This document shows positions 16,924 through 25,746 of a stretch of 64,000 nucleotides of DNA, piece by piece. Position 1 is the stretch's first letter; each line of letters opens with the position of its first letter. The position numbers and the translations under genes were made by a program. Origin of the DNA: Streptomyces spororaveus. GTDB lineage: Bacteria; Actinomycetota; Actinomycetes; Streptomycetales; Streptomycetaceae. The stretch spans positions 8,011,501-8,075,500 of the forward strand of contig NZ_BNED01000005.1 of the NCBI RefSeq assembly GCF_016755875.1, in the 5' to 3' direction. Below the pieces are notes generated by a model that worked only from the letters and a program-made list of their open reading frames with translations, was not told where the DNA came from and did not search any database.

Positions 16924-17427
16924 ATGGATCACGAAACCGCCAGGAGACCGGACCACCGCCCTGCCCCGGACCCCGCGCGGTCCACGGAGCAGCTGGACCG
17001 CTCCGAAGCGTTGCGGCTCCTGGGTACCGTCTCGCTCGGCCGCATCGTCTTCACCCACCAAGCGCTGCCAGTCATCCGGCCGATGAGCCACATCGTCCAC
17101 GGGGAGGACGTGCTCGTGCAACTCGACGGAGGCGCTTCACACGCGGCGCTGGTGGCGACGCCGGGCGAGCCCGGCATCGTCCTCGCCTACGAAGCCGACG
17201 CCATCGACCCCGACACGCATCTCGGCTGGAGCGTCGTGGTGGTCGGCTACGCCGAGCTCGTCGTGAACCGCGACGAAGCCGAACGGCTCGCGGCGCTGCT
17301 CGATCCGTGGAGGAACGAGGCGATGCCCCGCATCCTGCGGATCCGGTCCGAACTCGTCACCGGGTTCCGCCTGTGGCCGGAACCTCGGCCGATTCCGGCC
17401 GCCGGTGAGGTCCGGCCCCGCTTCTGA
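16924..17427 (+). CDS. pyridoxamine 5'-phosphate oxidase-like flavin split-barrel protein
   Basis: 167 residues. The split-barrel core is visible: LDRSEALRLLGTVSLGRIVFTHQALPVIRPMSHIVHGEDVLVQLDGG, then GIVLAYEADAIDPDTHLGWSVVVVGYAELV, the conserved GWSV segment of the actinobacterial group that binds FMN, heme or F420. GTG 16921 and ATG 16924 are adjacent; GGAGG is close upstream. Substrate unknown. Proteins of this group occur in DosR/OsdR-type clusters, and the paired boxes upstream support that. No operon partner is obvious, although the ion channel follows 82 bp later in the same direction. Confidence 0.82.
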   Translation: MDHETARRPDHRPAPDPARSTEQLDRSEALRLLGTVSLGRIVFTHQALPVIRPMSHIVHGEDVLVQLDGGASHAALVATPGEPGIVLAYEADAIDPDTHLGWSVVVVGYAELVVNRDEAERLAALLDPWRNEAMPRILRIRSELVTGFRLWPEPRPIPAAGEVRPRF

Positions 17428-17509
17428 CACCGGGGGACGGCGTGGGCTGCGATCAGCGACCACGGAGGTGCGCGAACCTGGGCGAAACGCAGCGGAAAAG
17501 GGGTTCCGG

Positions 17510-18403
17510 ATGGATTGGCTGGTGACGGCCACGGGCGCCGCCCTGGTACTGCTGATCCTCCGGGACGTGTTCCACACGCTGTGGCACCCGACGCGTCACG
17601 GCGGGCTGAGCCGGCTGGTCATGACCACACTGTGGCGGCTGTCCTTCGCCCTGGGCACCCGTCGTACGGCGGCCGGCCTGGCGGGTCCGCTTGCCATGGT
17701 GTCTGTCGTCGCCCTGTGGGCCCTCACCGTGGCGGCGGGGTGGGCACTGATCTACTGGCCTCACATGCCCGACGCGTTCGTGTACGCGGGCGGGTTGCAG
17801 CCCGACGACCATGCGGGCCTGCTGGACGCGACGTACGTCTCGCTGGTCACGCTGTCCACGCTCGGTCTCGGCGACGTCGCACCTGCCGAGGGCTGGCTGC
17901 GCCTCCTCGCACCCCTGGAGGCGCTGGTCGGGTTCGCCTTGCTGACCGCGACGGTCTCCTGGATCCTCGGCATCTATCCGGCTCTGGCCCGCCGCAGGGC
18001 TCTTGCGTTGCGGCTCTCCCACCTCTCCCGTACCCACCCCTCGAAGGAACAAATCGACTCCCCGGCCGGGGCGGCCATGCTGGACGGCCTGGCCACAGCA
18101 CTGTCCGTGGCAGCGGTCGACTTCCTCCAGTACGCGGAGTCCTACTACTTCCACGACGGCGACGACCGGACCTCCCTGGCCCTCCAGATCGGCTACGCCC
18201 TCGACATCGCCGATGAGGCTTCGGAGGCCGGGCACCGGGATGTCCGGCTCGCCGCCACGGTGTTGCGTTCCGCCCTGGAAGACCTCGCGGGCATCCTGGA
18301 CGAGCGCTTCCTGCACACCCAGGGCCCGCCCAGGCAGGCTCTCGACGCGTTCGCGCGCGACCACGGACGGCAGGCGGGCACGGGTGATCGCGCCCTGCCG
18401 TGA
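17510..18403 (+). CDS. two-pore-helix ion channel (Ion_trans_2, K+-channel-like)
   Basis: 297-residue membrane protein. Helices: WLVTATGAALVLLILRDVF at the N-terminus, LAMVSVVALWALTVAAGWALIYW near residue 65, a pore region DATYVSLVTLSTLGLGDVAP near residue 110, and LLAPLEALVGFALLTATVSWILGIY. The selectivity-filter-like motif is TLGLGD instead of TVGYGD, so potassium selectivity is uncertain. The C-terminal half is soluble and alpha-helical with no recognised domain. ATG 17510 has a weak upstream purine stretch. It sits in the stress island between the flavin protein and a broken SulP gene. Confidence 0.75.
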   Translation: MDWLVTATGAALVLLILRDVFHTLWHPTRHGGLSRLVMTTLWRLSFALGTRRTAAGLAGPLAMVSVVALWALTVAAGWALIYWPHMPDAFVYAGGLQPDDHAGLLDATYVSLVTLSTLGLGDVAPAEGWLRLLAPLEALVGFALLTATVSWILGIYPALARRRALALRLSHLSRTHPSKEQIDSPAGAAMLDGLATALSVAAVDFLQYAESYYFHDGDDRTSLALQIGYALDIADEASEAGHRDVRLAATVLRSALEDLAGILDERFLHTQGPPRQALDAFARDHGRQAGTGDRALP

Positions 18404-18519
18404 GTCTCCGGCGTGGACGACCTCGTCCGTCCGCCCATCCGACGCCGCGGCGTCGACACCGCGTTGCCTGGAAGGCGTCGTTCGTGCGCAAGCCTGTCGT
18501 TGTCGACGGAGGAGGGGTC

Positions 18520-19259
18520 GTGCCGCCACGGGAGTGCGTCTGGAAGCCGCCCTTTCTTACCGGCTACCGGCGTGGCTGGCTGCGAGGGGACGCGCTCGCA
18601 GGTGTCACGGTCGCCGCGTACCTCGTGCCCCAGGTCATTGCGTACGCAGGCCTTGCGGGTCTGCCGCCCGTCGCCGGGCTGTGGGCCGTAGTTCCGGCCA
18701 CGGTCTTGTACGCATGGTCCGGCAGCTCCCGTCTGCTCTCCATCGGCCCGGAGTCGACCACGGCGCTGATGACCGCCGTCGCGGTCGGTCCACTGGCCGC
18801 CGGGGACCCTGGCCGGTACGCGGTCCTCTCAGCGGAGCTCGCCGTCGTGGTGGGTGTGCTGTGCCTGGCGGCCTGGGCGTTGCGGCTGGGCTTCCTCGCG
18901 GATCTGCTGTCCCGGCCCCCGTGCTGGCCGGCTATCTGGCAGGTGTTGCCCTGATCATGATCGTGGACCAGGTGCCCCGCCTGACCGGCTTCTCCACCAC
19001 GGCCTCGGAGTTCTTCCCGCAGCTGCTCGTTCTTCCGGTAGGCACCCCAGGTGCACTGGCCAACGGTGATCCTCGGTGCGGTCGGGCTGGCTCTGCTGTT
19101 CGCGCTGCCGCACGTATCGCATGACATCGACGACTATCCCCAGGCGCGAACCATCCCCGGGCGTCGACGAACAGCGCGAGTGTCGAGTGGTTCGTGCGGA
19201 ACACTGGGGCCAACGTACAACCCAGCCCAACCGCTTTCCACGATCCGGTGCCCGGCTGA
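18520..19259 (+). pseudogene. SulP-family anion transporter remnant (frameshifted, internally deleted)
   Basis: Starts well (ribosome site GGAGGAGG, GTG 18520) and reads as a SulP N-terminus: WLRGDALAGVTVAAYLVPQVIAYAGLAGLPPVAGLWA and SRLLSIGPESTTALMTAVAVG. At a C-run (18916-18920) the frame breaks and the next helix (PVLAGYLAGVALIMIVDQVP) continues in another frame. A third frame carries WPTVILGAVGLALLFALPH joined to DIDDYPQARTIPG, which normally follows many helices later. A last frame holds the STAS-like piece VEWFVRNTGANVQ before TGA 19257-19259. Most of the transport core and the STAS domain are lost. Confidence 0.75.
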
Positions 19260-19442
19260 TCGGAAGGCCAGTGGCGAACGGTCGCCTTCCACGGCTGTCA
19301 GTCCCATGATCGGCCTCAGCGCCTTGGTGCGGCGTCCCGCAATCGGTACCGCGCCATACGCCGTTTGCCCCGTGGCACAGGACCTCGTTCCGCGAGCAGG
19401 GCAGGCTCTGACTGGAGACGCCCGAAGAGGAAGTGGGTACCT

Positions 19443-20027
19443 GTGAAGCCGCTCGCCGGTGCTGCGGTCATCGGGATCGGAAACGAGTTCCGGCGCGATG
19501 ACGGCCTTGGGTGGGCCACCATCGCCTTGTTGCGCGCACGGAAAGCGCAGCGACCTCTCCCGTCCGGCACTGAGCTCGCACTGTGCGACGGAGACCCCGG
19601 CCGGTTGATCAGCATCTGGGAAGGCAAGGCCCTCACGCTCGTCGTCGACGCCTGCTTCCCACCTGCGGCGCAGCCCGGGCGGACACACCGGTGGCGTGTG
19701 GCCCCCGGTGAGATGCTGCACCCGGCTGCCGCAGGCAGGCAGAGCACCCACGGGCTGGGGCTCGCCGAGGCCGTGTGCCTCGCCGACCGCGTCGGGCGCG
19801 GCCCCGGCCGTCTCATCGTGTACGCGGTCGAGGGCGCGGACCGCTCGCTGGGCGCGGGGCTCACACCCGCGGTGGCGGCCGCCCTGCCGTTTCTGGCCCT
19901 GCGCATCGAGGCGGACGTCCGCCTCGATGCGGCGAGGGGACTCGCCGGACCGGGTTCGAACCCAGGAGCCCGCAGGTCTGACATGCTGCCGGATCCAGGC
20001 ACGTGGAGACCGAGAGGTGCACCATGA
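19443..20027 (+). CDS. hydrogenase maturation protease (peptidase M52, HyaD/HybD type)
   Basis: Endopeptidase that trims the C-terminal extension of the NiFe large subunit after nickel insertion. Signature IGIGNEFRRDDGLGWATIALL at the N-terminus contains the nickel-sensing Glu/Asp of the family. VVDACFPPAAQPGRTHRW and GQSTHGLGLAEAVCLA-like text (STHGLGLAEAVCLADRVG) supply the other ligands. GTG 19443 was chosen because it precedes KPLAGAAVIG. The roughly 50-residue tail after FLALRIEA exceeds usual family length and spans a perfect 30-bp palindrome. It overlaps the next gene by 4 bp and leads the hydrogenase operon. Confidence 0.87.
   Translation: MKPLAGAAVIGIGNEFRRDDGLGWATIALLRARKAQRPLPSGTELALCDGDPGRLISIWEGKALTLVVDACFPPAAQPGRTHRWRVAPGEMLHPAAAGRQSTHGLGLAEAVCLADRVGRGPGRLIVYAVEGADRSLGAGLTPAVAAALPFLALRIEADVRLDAARGLAGPGSNPGARRSDMLPDPGTWRPRGAP
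19902..19931. repeat. perfect 30-bp palindrome in the 3' end of the protease gene
   Basis: Fifteen bases (CGCATCGAGGCGGAC) followed immediately by their exact reverse complement. As RNA it would form a long hairpin with almost no loop about 100 bases before the hyhB start. A shorter palindrome, GGGTTCGAACCC, follows at 19952-19963. Confidence 0.7.
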
Positions 20028-21193
20028 CCGACGCTGCGGACGCCGGAGCCGTCCCCGACCACCAGGACGAGGCGGTTCTCGACCGCGACGGTCTGGACGC
20101 GCTCGTGCGTGTCCTGAAGCGGCGCGGCCGCACGGTGATCGGCCCGACCGTGCGCGACGGCGCGATCGTCCTCGCCGAGCTGGACTCCGCGGACGCGCTC
20201 CCCTACGGGTGGGGGGTCGAACTGGAGGCGGGGCGGTACCGGCTCCGCCGCCGCGAGGACGGGGCGGCCTTCGCGCACAGCGCGGGACCCCAGTCGTGGA
20301 AGTCGTTCCTCCATCCGGAGCGCGTCCGTCAGTGGTCCGCGGACCGCGGCCCGGACGGTTCTGCGGTCGTCCGGGAGGAGGAGCAGGAGAGCATTTCGTA
20401 CGCGTTCCTCGGTGTGCGGCCCTGCGATCTGCGTGCCATTCAGATCCTGGACCGGGTGATGAGCGGAGGCAGGTACCGGGATCCCACCTACCTCTCCCGG
20501 CGCACGGGCGCCTTCCTGATCGCGGCCGAGTGCACCGAGCCGGGTGCCACCTGCTTCTGCGTCTCGATGGGGAGCGGGCCGGCCGCCGACGCCGGGTACG
20601 ACCTCGCCCTCACCGAGGTCGTGGACGATGCCGGCCACCGCTTCCTGTGCCGGAGCGGGAGCGAGGAGGGAGCCGCGGTCCTCGCGGAACTGCCGGGGCG
20701 GAGCCCCGATGGCTCCACCCGAGCGGCTGCGACCCAGGCCGTGAGCGCCGCCGCCGAACGCATGGGCCGCTCCATGCCGCCGGTGGACCTGCGCACGCTG
20801 ATGCGGGACAACCTGGAAGCGGAGCGCTGGGACGACGTCACCGCCCGGTGCCTCAGCTGCGGCAACTGCACCATGGTCTGCCCCACCTGCTTCTGCACCA
20901 CCACGGAGGACGTCACCGACCTGACCGGCGATCACGCCGAGCGCTGGCGACTCTGGGACTCCTGCTACGACCTGGACTTCTCGCTCCTCCACGGCGGTCC
21001 GGTCCGGTCCACCCCGCGCAGCCGATACCGTCAGTGGCTCACCCACAAGCTGGGCACCTGGCACGACCAGTTCGACAGCTCCGGCTGTGTCGGATGCGGC
21101 CGGTGCATCGTGTGGTGTCCCACGGGCATCGACCTCACCGAGGAAGCCCACGCCCTGCACCAGGAGGCCACGCAGCGGGAGAACACGCCGTGA
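20024..21193 (+). CDS. hyhB: hydrogenase beta subunit, 4Fe-4S dicluster (HyhB/HydB type)
   Basis: 389-residue iron-sulfur subunit that would relay electrons between the diaphorase subunit and the NiFe dimer. Two cluster motifs are clear near the C-terminus: CLSCGNCTMVCPTCFC (about residue 282) and CVGCGRCIVWCPTG (about residue 356). The upstream block LGVRPCDLRAIQILDRVM and EPGATCFCVSMGSGP is typical of the HydB/HyhB family of group 3b hydrogenases and related sulfite-reductase A subunits. ATG 20024 has GAGAGGTGC upstream. It overlaps both neighbours by about 4 bp, consistent with a coupled operon. Confidence 0.88.
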   Translation: MTDAADAGAVPDHQDEAVLDRDGLDALVRVLKRRGRTVIGPTVRDGAIVLAELDSADALPYGWGVELEAGRYRLRRREDGAAFAHSAGPQSWKSFLHPERVRQWSADRGPDGSAVVREEEQESISYAFLGVRPCDLRAIQILDRVMSGGRYRDPTYLSRRTGAFLIAAECTEPGATCFCVSMGSGPAADAGYDLALTEVVDDAGHRFLCRSGSEEGAAVLAELPGRSPDGSTRAAATQAVSAAAERMGRSMPPVDLRTLMRDNLEAERWDDVTARCLSCGNCTMVCPTCFCTTTEDVTDLTGDHAERWRLWDSCYDLDFSLLHGGPVRSTPRSRYRQWLTHKLGTWHDQFDSSGCVGCGRCIVWCPTGIDLTEEAHALHQEATQRENTP

Positions 21194-21675
21194 CCCCGCA
21201 TCCCGGTGGGGCTCCCGGCGAGGGTGTGCTCGCGGCTCTGGCGACTGAACACCGTGGGAGGCTGATGGCCCTCGCCCGGGAAGTCGCCCTTCCGGGCGGC
21301 ACGCGGATCTTCGAAGAAGGGGAGAAAGCCGACCGCTTCTGGATCATCCGCTCGGGCACGGTCGCGCTCGACATCCACATGCCCGGTCGGGGGAGACAGG
21401 TCGTCGAGACCATCGGTGCGGGCAGCCTGCTCGGCTGGTCATGGCTGTGCCCGCCCCGGCAGTGGCACCTCGCGGCCGAGACGCGGGACCCCGTCCACGC
21501 CTGGGAATTCGATGCCGCCGCCGTCCTTGACCTGTGCGCCGAGGACACGGCGCTGGGCCTGTCACTGGTCACCGCCGTCGCCGAGACCATCGGCGACCGG
21601 CTGCGAGCCACCCGCACCCGGTTGCTCGACCTCTACGGACCGCCGGGACCGCAGGGGAGCGGAGCAGCACCATGA
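21190..21675 (+). CDS. cyclic-nucleotide-binding-domain protein embedded in the hydrogenase operon
   Basis: 161 residues from GTG 21190, overlapping the hyhB stop. A single cNMP-binding (Crp-type) beta roll: LALPGGTRIFEEGEKADRFWIIRSGTVALDIHM (text begins VALPGG), then GRQVVETIGAGSLLGWSWLCPPRQWHLAAETRDPVHAWEFDAAAV. There is no DNA-binding helix-turn-helix and the protein ends after a helix (DRLRATRTRLLDLYG). The usual phosphate-binding cassette Arg-Ser/Thr pair is not obvious, so it may not bind cAMP. Its place between beta and gamma subunit genes suggests it belongs to the complex or gates its activity. Similar genes occur in actinobacterial Hyh operons. Confidence 0.8.
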   Translation: MTPHPGGAPGEGVLAALATEHRGRLMALAREVALPGGTRIFEEGEKADRFWIIRSGTVALDIHMPGRGRQVVETIGAGSLLGWSWLCPPRQWHLAAETRDPVHAWEFDAAAVLDLCAEDTALGLSLVTAVAETIGDRLRATRTRLLDLYGPPGPQGSGAAP

Positions 21676-22478
21676 CACCAGCACCGCTTTCCTATCGCGT
21701 GGTGGACCGCCGCGACGAGACGCACGACACGGTCACTCTCGTGCTGGAGCCTGGCGGGGACGCCTTGGACCCCTTCGTACCCGGCCAGTTCGCGATGCTC
21801 TACGCATTCGGTGTCGGTGAGATTCCGGTGTCCGTGTCCCGGCTCGGAGACGGGCACCGGCTGACGCACACCATTCGCGCCGTGGGGGCCGTCTCCCGCG
21901 CACTGTGCGGCCTGCGGACCGGCGGGTGGGTCGGCGTGCGCGGCCCCTTCGGTACCGCCTGGGACACGGCTGCCGCTCACGGCAACGACCTGCTCGTCAT
22001 CGCAGGCGGCATCGGGCTCGCCCCGCTGCGTCCCCTCGTCGACACCGTCATGGCCGAGCCCCACGCGTTCGGGCGGCTGAACGTCCTCGCGGGTGCCCGG
22101 ACCCCCGCCGATCTGCTCTACGGAGACGAGCTCCCCGCCTGGCAGGAGCCGTTCGGCGCCGTCACGGTCGACCGGCCCTCCAACGGCTGGACCGGCCGGG
22201 TCGGAGTCGTCACCACGCTGCTCCGCGAGGCCCGCTTCACACCATCGGACACGGTCGCCTTCGTCTGCGGTCCCGAGGTGATGATGCGCGCGACCGCCCG
22301 GGCACTGACCCACCAAGGAGTACGTCCCGACCGCATCCAGGTCTCCCTCGAACGCACCATGCGCTGCGCCACCGGCCACTGCGGACACTGCCAGCTCGGG
22401 CCCCTCCTTCTCTGCCGCGACGGACCGGTCGTCGGCTACGACCAGGCCGAGCCCCTGCTCACCATCCGGGAACTATGA
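21672..22478 (+). CDS. hyhG: hydrogenase gamma subunit, FAD/NAD(P)-binding (HyhG type)
   Basis: 268-residue ferredoxin-reductase-like diaphorase subunit. The FAD domain has [23 protein letters not shown] (RxYS-like isoalloxazine site in altered form) and VGVRGPFG. The NAD(P)-binding domain has [20 protein letters not shown] and [11 protein letters not shown]. The C-terminus carries [17 protein letters not shown], a 2Fe-2S ligand set typical of the dihydroorotate-dehydrogenase-electron-transfer/HydG family. It passes electrons between NAD(P)H and the Fe-S chain. ATG 21672 overlaps the preceding stop by 4 bp and the delta subunit begins one base after its stop codon. Confidence 0.9.
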   Translation: MTPAPLSYRVVDRRDETHDTVTLVLEPGGDALDPFVPGQFAMLYAFGVGEIPVSVSRLGDGHRLTHTIRAVGAVSRALCGLRTGGWVGVRGPFGTAWDTAAAHGNDLLVIAGGIGLAPLRPLVDTVMAEPHAFGRLNVLAGARTPADLLYGDELPAWQEPFGAVTVDRPSNGWTGRVGVVTTLLREARFTPSDTVAFVCGPEVMMRATARALTHQGVRPDRIQVSLERTMRCATGHCGHCQLGPLLLCRDGPVVGYDQAEPLLTIREL

Positions 22479-22479
22479 G

Positions 22480-23298
22480 ATGAGCACCCCCGTCCCACCC
22501 CAGCCTCCTGCCCGCCCACGCCTCGGCGTGTTCAAGTTCGCCTCCTGCGACGGCTGCCAGCTCACCCTCCTCGACTGCGAGGACGAACTGCTCGGCATCG
22601 CCGCCGAACTGGAGATCGCCCACTTCCTGGAAGCGTCCAGCGAGCCCGCGCCCGGCCCGTACGACCTCGTCCTCGTCGAAGGGTCGGTCAGCACACCTGA
22701 GCACGTGGAGCGCATCCGGCGCATCCGCGCCGATGCCCGCCACCTCGTGACCATCGGCGCCTGCGCCACGGCCGGCGGCGTGCAGGCACTGCGGAACTAC
22801 GCCGATGTCGACGGGTACCTGGCGACCGTCTACGCCCGCCCCGAGTACATCGAGACCCTCGCGACCTCCACGCCGATCTCCGCCCACGTACCCGTCGACT
22901 TCGAACTGCGCGGCTGTCCCATCGACCGCGGTCAGCTCGTCGAGGTCATCACCGCCTTCCTCGCCGGGCGCAAGCCCGCCATCCCCAACCACAGCGTCTG
23001 CTTCTCCTGCAAGCGGCGCGGCAACGTGTGTGTCACCGTCGCTCACGGCACGCCCTGCCTCGGCCCCGTCACCCACGCGGGCTGCGGAGCCCTGTGTCCG
23101 ACCTACGGGCGCGGCTGCTACGGCTGCTTCGGGCCGGCCGGAACCACGAACCTTCCCGCGCTGGTCCCGCTCATGCAGCGGGACGGGATGAGCGAGGAGG
23201 ACGTCGGCAGGTACCTGCACACCTTCAACGTGACCGCCTTCACCGCCGTGGAGGAGCAAGAGCTGCCCGGTACGACCGACGGGGAAGGTCTCGGATGA
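22480..23298 (+). CDS. hyhS: NiFe hydrogenase small (delta) subunit, group 3b type
   Basis: 272 residues. The proximal cluster motif [18 protein letters not shown] opens the protein, and [41 protein letters not shown] carries the second ligand region. Further cysteines, [12 protein letters not shown] and [24 protein letters not shown], complete the usual three-cluster set. No twin-arginine signal is present, so the enzyme is cytoplasmic, as in group 3. It overlaps the large subunit start by 4 bp. With the gamma and beta subunits it forms a soluble heterotetramer of the NADP-coupled (sulfhydrogenase) class. Confidence 0.92.
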   Translation: MSTPVPPQPPARPRLGVFKFASCDGCQLTLLDCEDELLGIAAELEIAHFLEASSEPAPGPYDLVLVEGSVSTPEHVERIRRIRADARHLVTIGACATAGGVQALRNYADVDGYLATVYARPEYIETLATSTPISAHVPVDFELRGCPIDRGQLVEVITAFLAGRKPAIPNHSVCFSCKRRGNVCVTVAHGTPCLGPVTHAGCGALCPTYGRGCYGCFGPAGTTNLPALVPLMQRDGMSEEDVGRYLHTFNVTAFTAVEEQELPGTTDGEGLG

Positions 23299-24662
23299 GC
23301 GATTCCACGCCCCGGTCCCAGGAGCTGCGCATCCCTTCACTCGCCCGTGTCGAGGGTGAGACCGCGCTGCACCTGAGGATCCACGACGGCACCGTCATCG
23401 AGGCGCGGCTCAAGATCTACGAGCCGCCGCGGTTCTTCGAAGCCTTCCTCCGGGGCAGGGCGCACACAGAGCCACCCGATCTCACCTCCCGCATCTGCGG
23501 GATCTGTCCCGTCGCCTACCAGATGAGTGCCTGCCGTGCCATCGAGGACGCGTGCGGCGTTGTCGTCGACGGACAACTGGCCGCCCTGCGCCGCCTGCTG
23601 TACTGCGGTGAATGGATCGAGAGCCAGACGCTGCACATTCACATGCTGCACGCACCGGACTTCCTCGGCGAAGACGACGTGATCGGTCTGTCCCGCTTGC
23701 ATCTGGAGCACGTCCGGCGCGGACTTCGTTTGAAGCAAGCCGGCAACGCCGTGGTCGAACTGCTCGGGGGCCGGGCCATCCACCCCGTCAACGTCCGGCT
23801 CGGAGGTTTCCACCGAGCCCCGACCCGCGCCGAACTCCGCCCCCTGGAAGAACGGCTGCGCACCGCCCTCGACGACGCCTGGGACACCGTGCGCTGGGTC
23901 GCCGGCTTCGAATTCCCGGACGCCGAGTGCGACGCCGACCTGCTCGCCCTCGCCGAGACCGGCACCTACGCCATCGAGTCCGGCGTCCCCACCGTGCTCC
24001 CGTACAGCGCGACGTCCCCGCCGTACAGCTTCCCCCTGCGGGACTTCACCGACCACGTGGCCGAGGAGCAGGTCGCCCACTCCACGGCCCTCCACTCCCG
24101 GCTGGACGGCCGAAGACATCTCACCGGCTCCCTCGCCCGCTGGGCGGTCAGCGGCCGCCTGCTGTCCCCGCTGGCCCTGCAAGCGGCACGGGAGGCCGGG
24201 CTCGGTGACCCGCCGTCGCACGCAGGTGCAGGGCGGGGAGGAGAGGTCTGCAGGAACCCGTACCGCAGTATCCTCGTCCGGGCGGTGGAGGTCCTGTACG
24301 CGGTGGAAGAGGCCCTCCGGATCATCGCGGAGTACGAGCGTCCCGCCCGCCCGTACGCAGAGGTGCCGGCCCGGGCCGGCACCGGGCACGGTGCCACGGA
24401 GGCGCCACGCGGCCTGCTCTACCACCGCTACACGTTCGACGGCGGGGGCCGTGTCACCGACGCATGCATCGTTCCGCCGACCGCCCAGAACCAGGGCGCC
24501 ATCGAGGAGGACCTGCGCCGGCTGGTCCAAGCCGGGCTCGATCGGGGTGAGGGCTCCGAGGCCGAGCTCACCCGGCTGTGCGAGCGGGCCGTCCGCAACC
24601 ACGACCCGTGCATCTCGTGTTCGGCCCACTTCCTGGAACTGGACATCGAGCGCATCCACTGA
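23295..24662 (+). CDS. hyhL: NiFe hydrogenase large (alpha) subunit, group 3b type
   Basis: 455 residues; catalyses H2 evolution or uptake. The L1 motif [19 protein letters not shown] lies near residue 73 and the L2 motif [11 protein letters not shown] near the C-terminus. Together they give the four Ni/Fe cysteines. After the DPCxxCxxH box there is a short tail ([10 protein letters not shown]) that the protease encoded at 19443 would remove. [22 protein letters not shown] is the conserved large-subunit centre. Gene order beta, cNMP, gamma, delta, alpha resembles the hypoxia-induced Hyh of M. smegmatis. No hypABCDEF genes are in the window, so cofactor assembly must be encoded elsewhere. DevR control is inferred. 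Confidence 0.93.
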   Translation: MSDSTPRSQELRIPSLARVEGETALHLRIHDGTVIEARLKIYEPPRFFEAFLRGRAHTEPPDLTSRICGICPVAYQMSACRAIEDACGVVVDGQLAALRRLLYCGEWIESQTLHIHMLHAPDFLGEDDVIGLSRLHLEHVRRGLRLKQAGNAVVELLGGRAIHPVNVRLGGFHRAPTRAELRPLEERLRTALDDAWDTVRWVAGFEFPDAECDADLLALAETGTYAIESGVPTVLPYSATSPPYSFPLRDFTDHVAEEQVAHSTALHSRLDGRRHLTGSLARWAVSGRLLSPLALQAAREAGLGDPPSHAGAGRGGEVCRNPYRSILVRAVEVLYAVEEALRIIAEYERPARPYAEVPARAGTGHGATEAPRGLLYHRYTFDGGGRVTDACIVPPTAQNQGAIEEDLRRLVQAGLDRGEGSEAELTRLCERAVRNHDPCISCSAHFLELDIERIH

Positions 24663-24848
24663 TCCCGCCCAGCTGCTGCTCGGGTGACATGCGACCGTGT
24701 GCTCGGCGCGTTGGCGCAGTTGCTTCGGCGAGTACCGCCTACGGTCGCTGCACGGCTACCGGCGCGAGCGCGGAGACGACAGGGCTCCGGGCAGGCCGGA
24801 CGGATACCTCACCGTCATTCCAGTCATCTACCAGACGGAGCAGTCGGC

Positions 24849-25724
24849 ATGGAGCCAGTCGTCACCGTGGGCCTCGACGGTTCACCCGAGAGCCTTGCCG
24901 CCGCCCGTTGGGCCGCTGACGAAGCCGCCCGCCGCAAGCTCACGCTGCGGTTGCTGCACGCGTGGCCCCTCCTGGCGCCGGAACCGACCCATGTTCCCGC
25001 CGAGATGGATCAGAACTACTGGGCGAAGCGGATCGTGCACAACGCGAAGGCCGAGCTCCAGGCGCGCCACCCGGGCCTTTCCATCGTCGGCAACCTGGTC
25101 GCCGAAGATGCCCAGGAGGCGCTGCTGAAGGCGGCAGCGGAGTCCGATATGACGGTGCTCGGCTCGCGGGGGATGGAGCCCGTCGAGAGCTATTTCCTGG
25201 GCGACATCAGCATGCCCGTCGTGGCACGGGCCGAGCGGCCGGTGGTCCTGGTACGCGCCGGGACGCGCGAAGCGGGGACATCGTCCGCTCCAGGCGCCTC
25301 GGGCGGCGTAGTGGTGGCGCTGAAACTGCACGGTCCGTGCGACGAACTGCTCGCATTCTCCTTCGCCGCCGCCGCGGCACGGGGTGTTCCCCTGCAAGCC
25401 GTCCACGGCCGAAGCATGCCCCTCCACGCTCACGCTCCCTGGGGCATGGACCACGACGTGACCGAGAAGATCAGGCAGGATGCGCAGAAGCTCCTGAATG
25501 ACGCTCTCCGCCCCTGGCGCGAGAAGTTCCCGAGCGTGGAGGTAACTCCCGGTATCGGTCTTGAAAGCCCTACCAAGGTCGTGGTCCGAACCGCAGAGGG
25601 TGCCGGACTACTGGTTGTCGGCCGACGCAGGCACCGCCCCGCCCTGGCTCCCCCATTGGGTGCAGTGGCCACTGCCGCAATCCATCACGCACGCTGCCCC
25701 GTCGCCGTCATTCCCCATGACTGA
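24849..25724 (+). CDS. universal stress protein, two UspA domains (Rv2005c-like position)
   Basis: 291 residues from ATG 24849. Domain 1 begins VVTVGLDGSPESLAAARWAADEAARRK. Its loop VLGSRGMEPVESYFLGDISMPVV lacks the final Gly-Ser, and the domain 2 loop VVGRRRHRPALAPPLGAVATAAIHHARCPVAVIPH is also degenerate. Both halves may thus bind nucleotide poorly, unlike most paralogues here. It is followed at once by the Rv2004c-like gene, the same neighbour pair as Rv2005c-Rv2004c in M. tuberculosis. The 185 bases before it contain no clear palindromic box, so it may depend on read-through from the hydrogenase operon. Confidence 0.88.
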   Translation: MEPVVTVGLDGSPESLAAARWAADEAARRKLTLRLLHAWPLLAPEPTHVPAEMDQNYWAKRIVHNAKAELQARHPGLSIVGNLVAEDAQEALLKAAAESDMTVLGSRGMEPVESYFLGDISMPVVARAERPVVLVRAGTREAGTSSAPGASGGVVVALKLHGPCDELLAFSFAAAAARGVPLQAVHGRSMPLHAHAPWGMDHDVTEKIRQDAQKLLNDALRPWREKFPSVEVTPGIGLESPTKVVVRTAEGAGLLVVGRRRHRPALAPPLGAVATAAIHHARCPVAVIPHD

Positions 25725-25746
25725 GCCGGGTCACCCCGAGGAGTCG

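Noticed and set aside
19950..19975. GGTTCGAACCCAGG resembles a tRNA T-arm
   Set aside because: No acceptor, D-arm or anticodon arm can be folded upstream, and the T-stem has a mismatch. It lies in the protease coding tail and is better described as a short palindrome.
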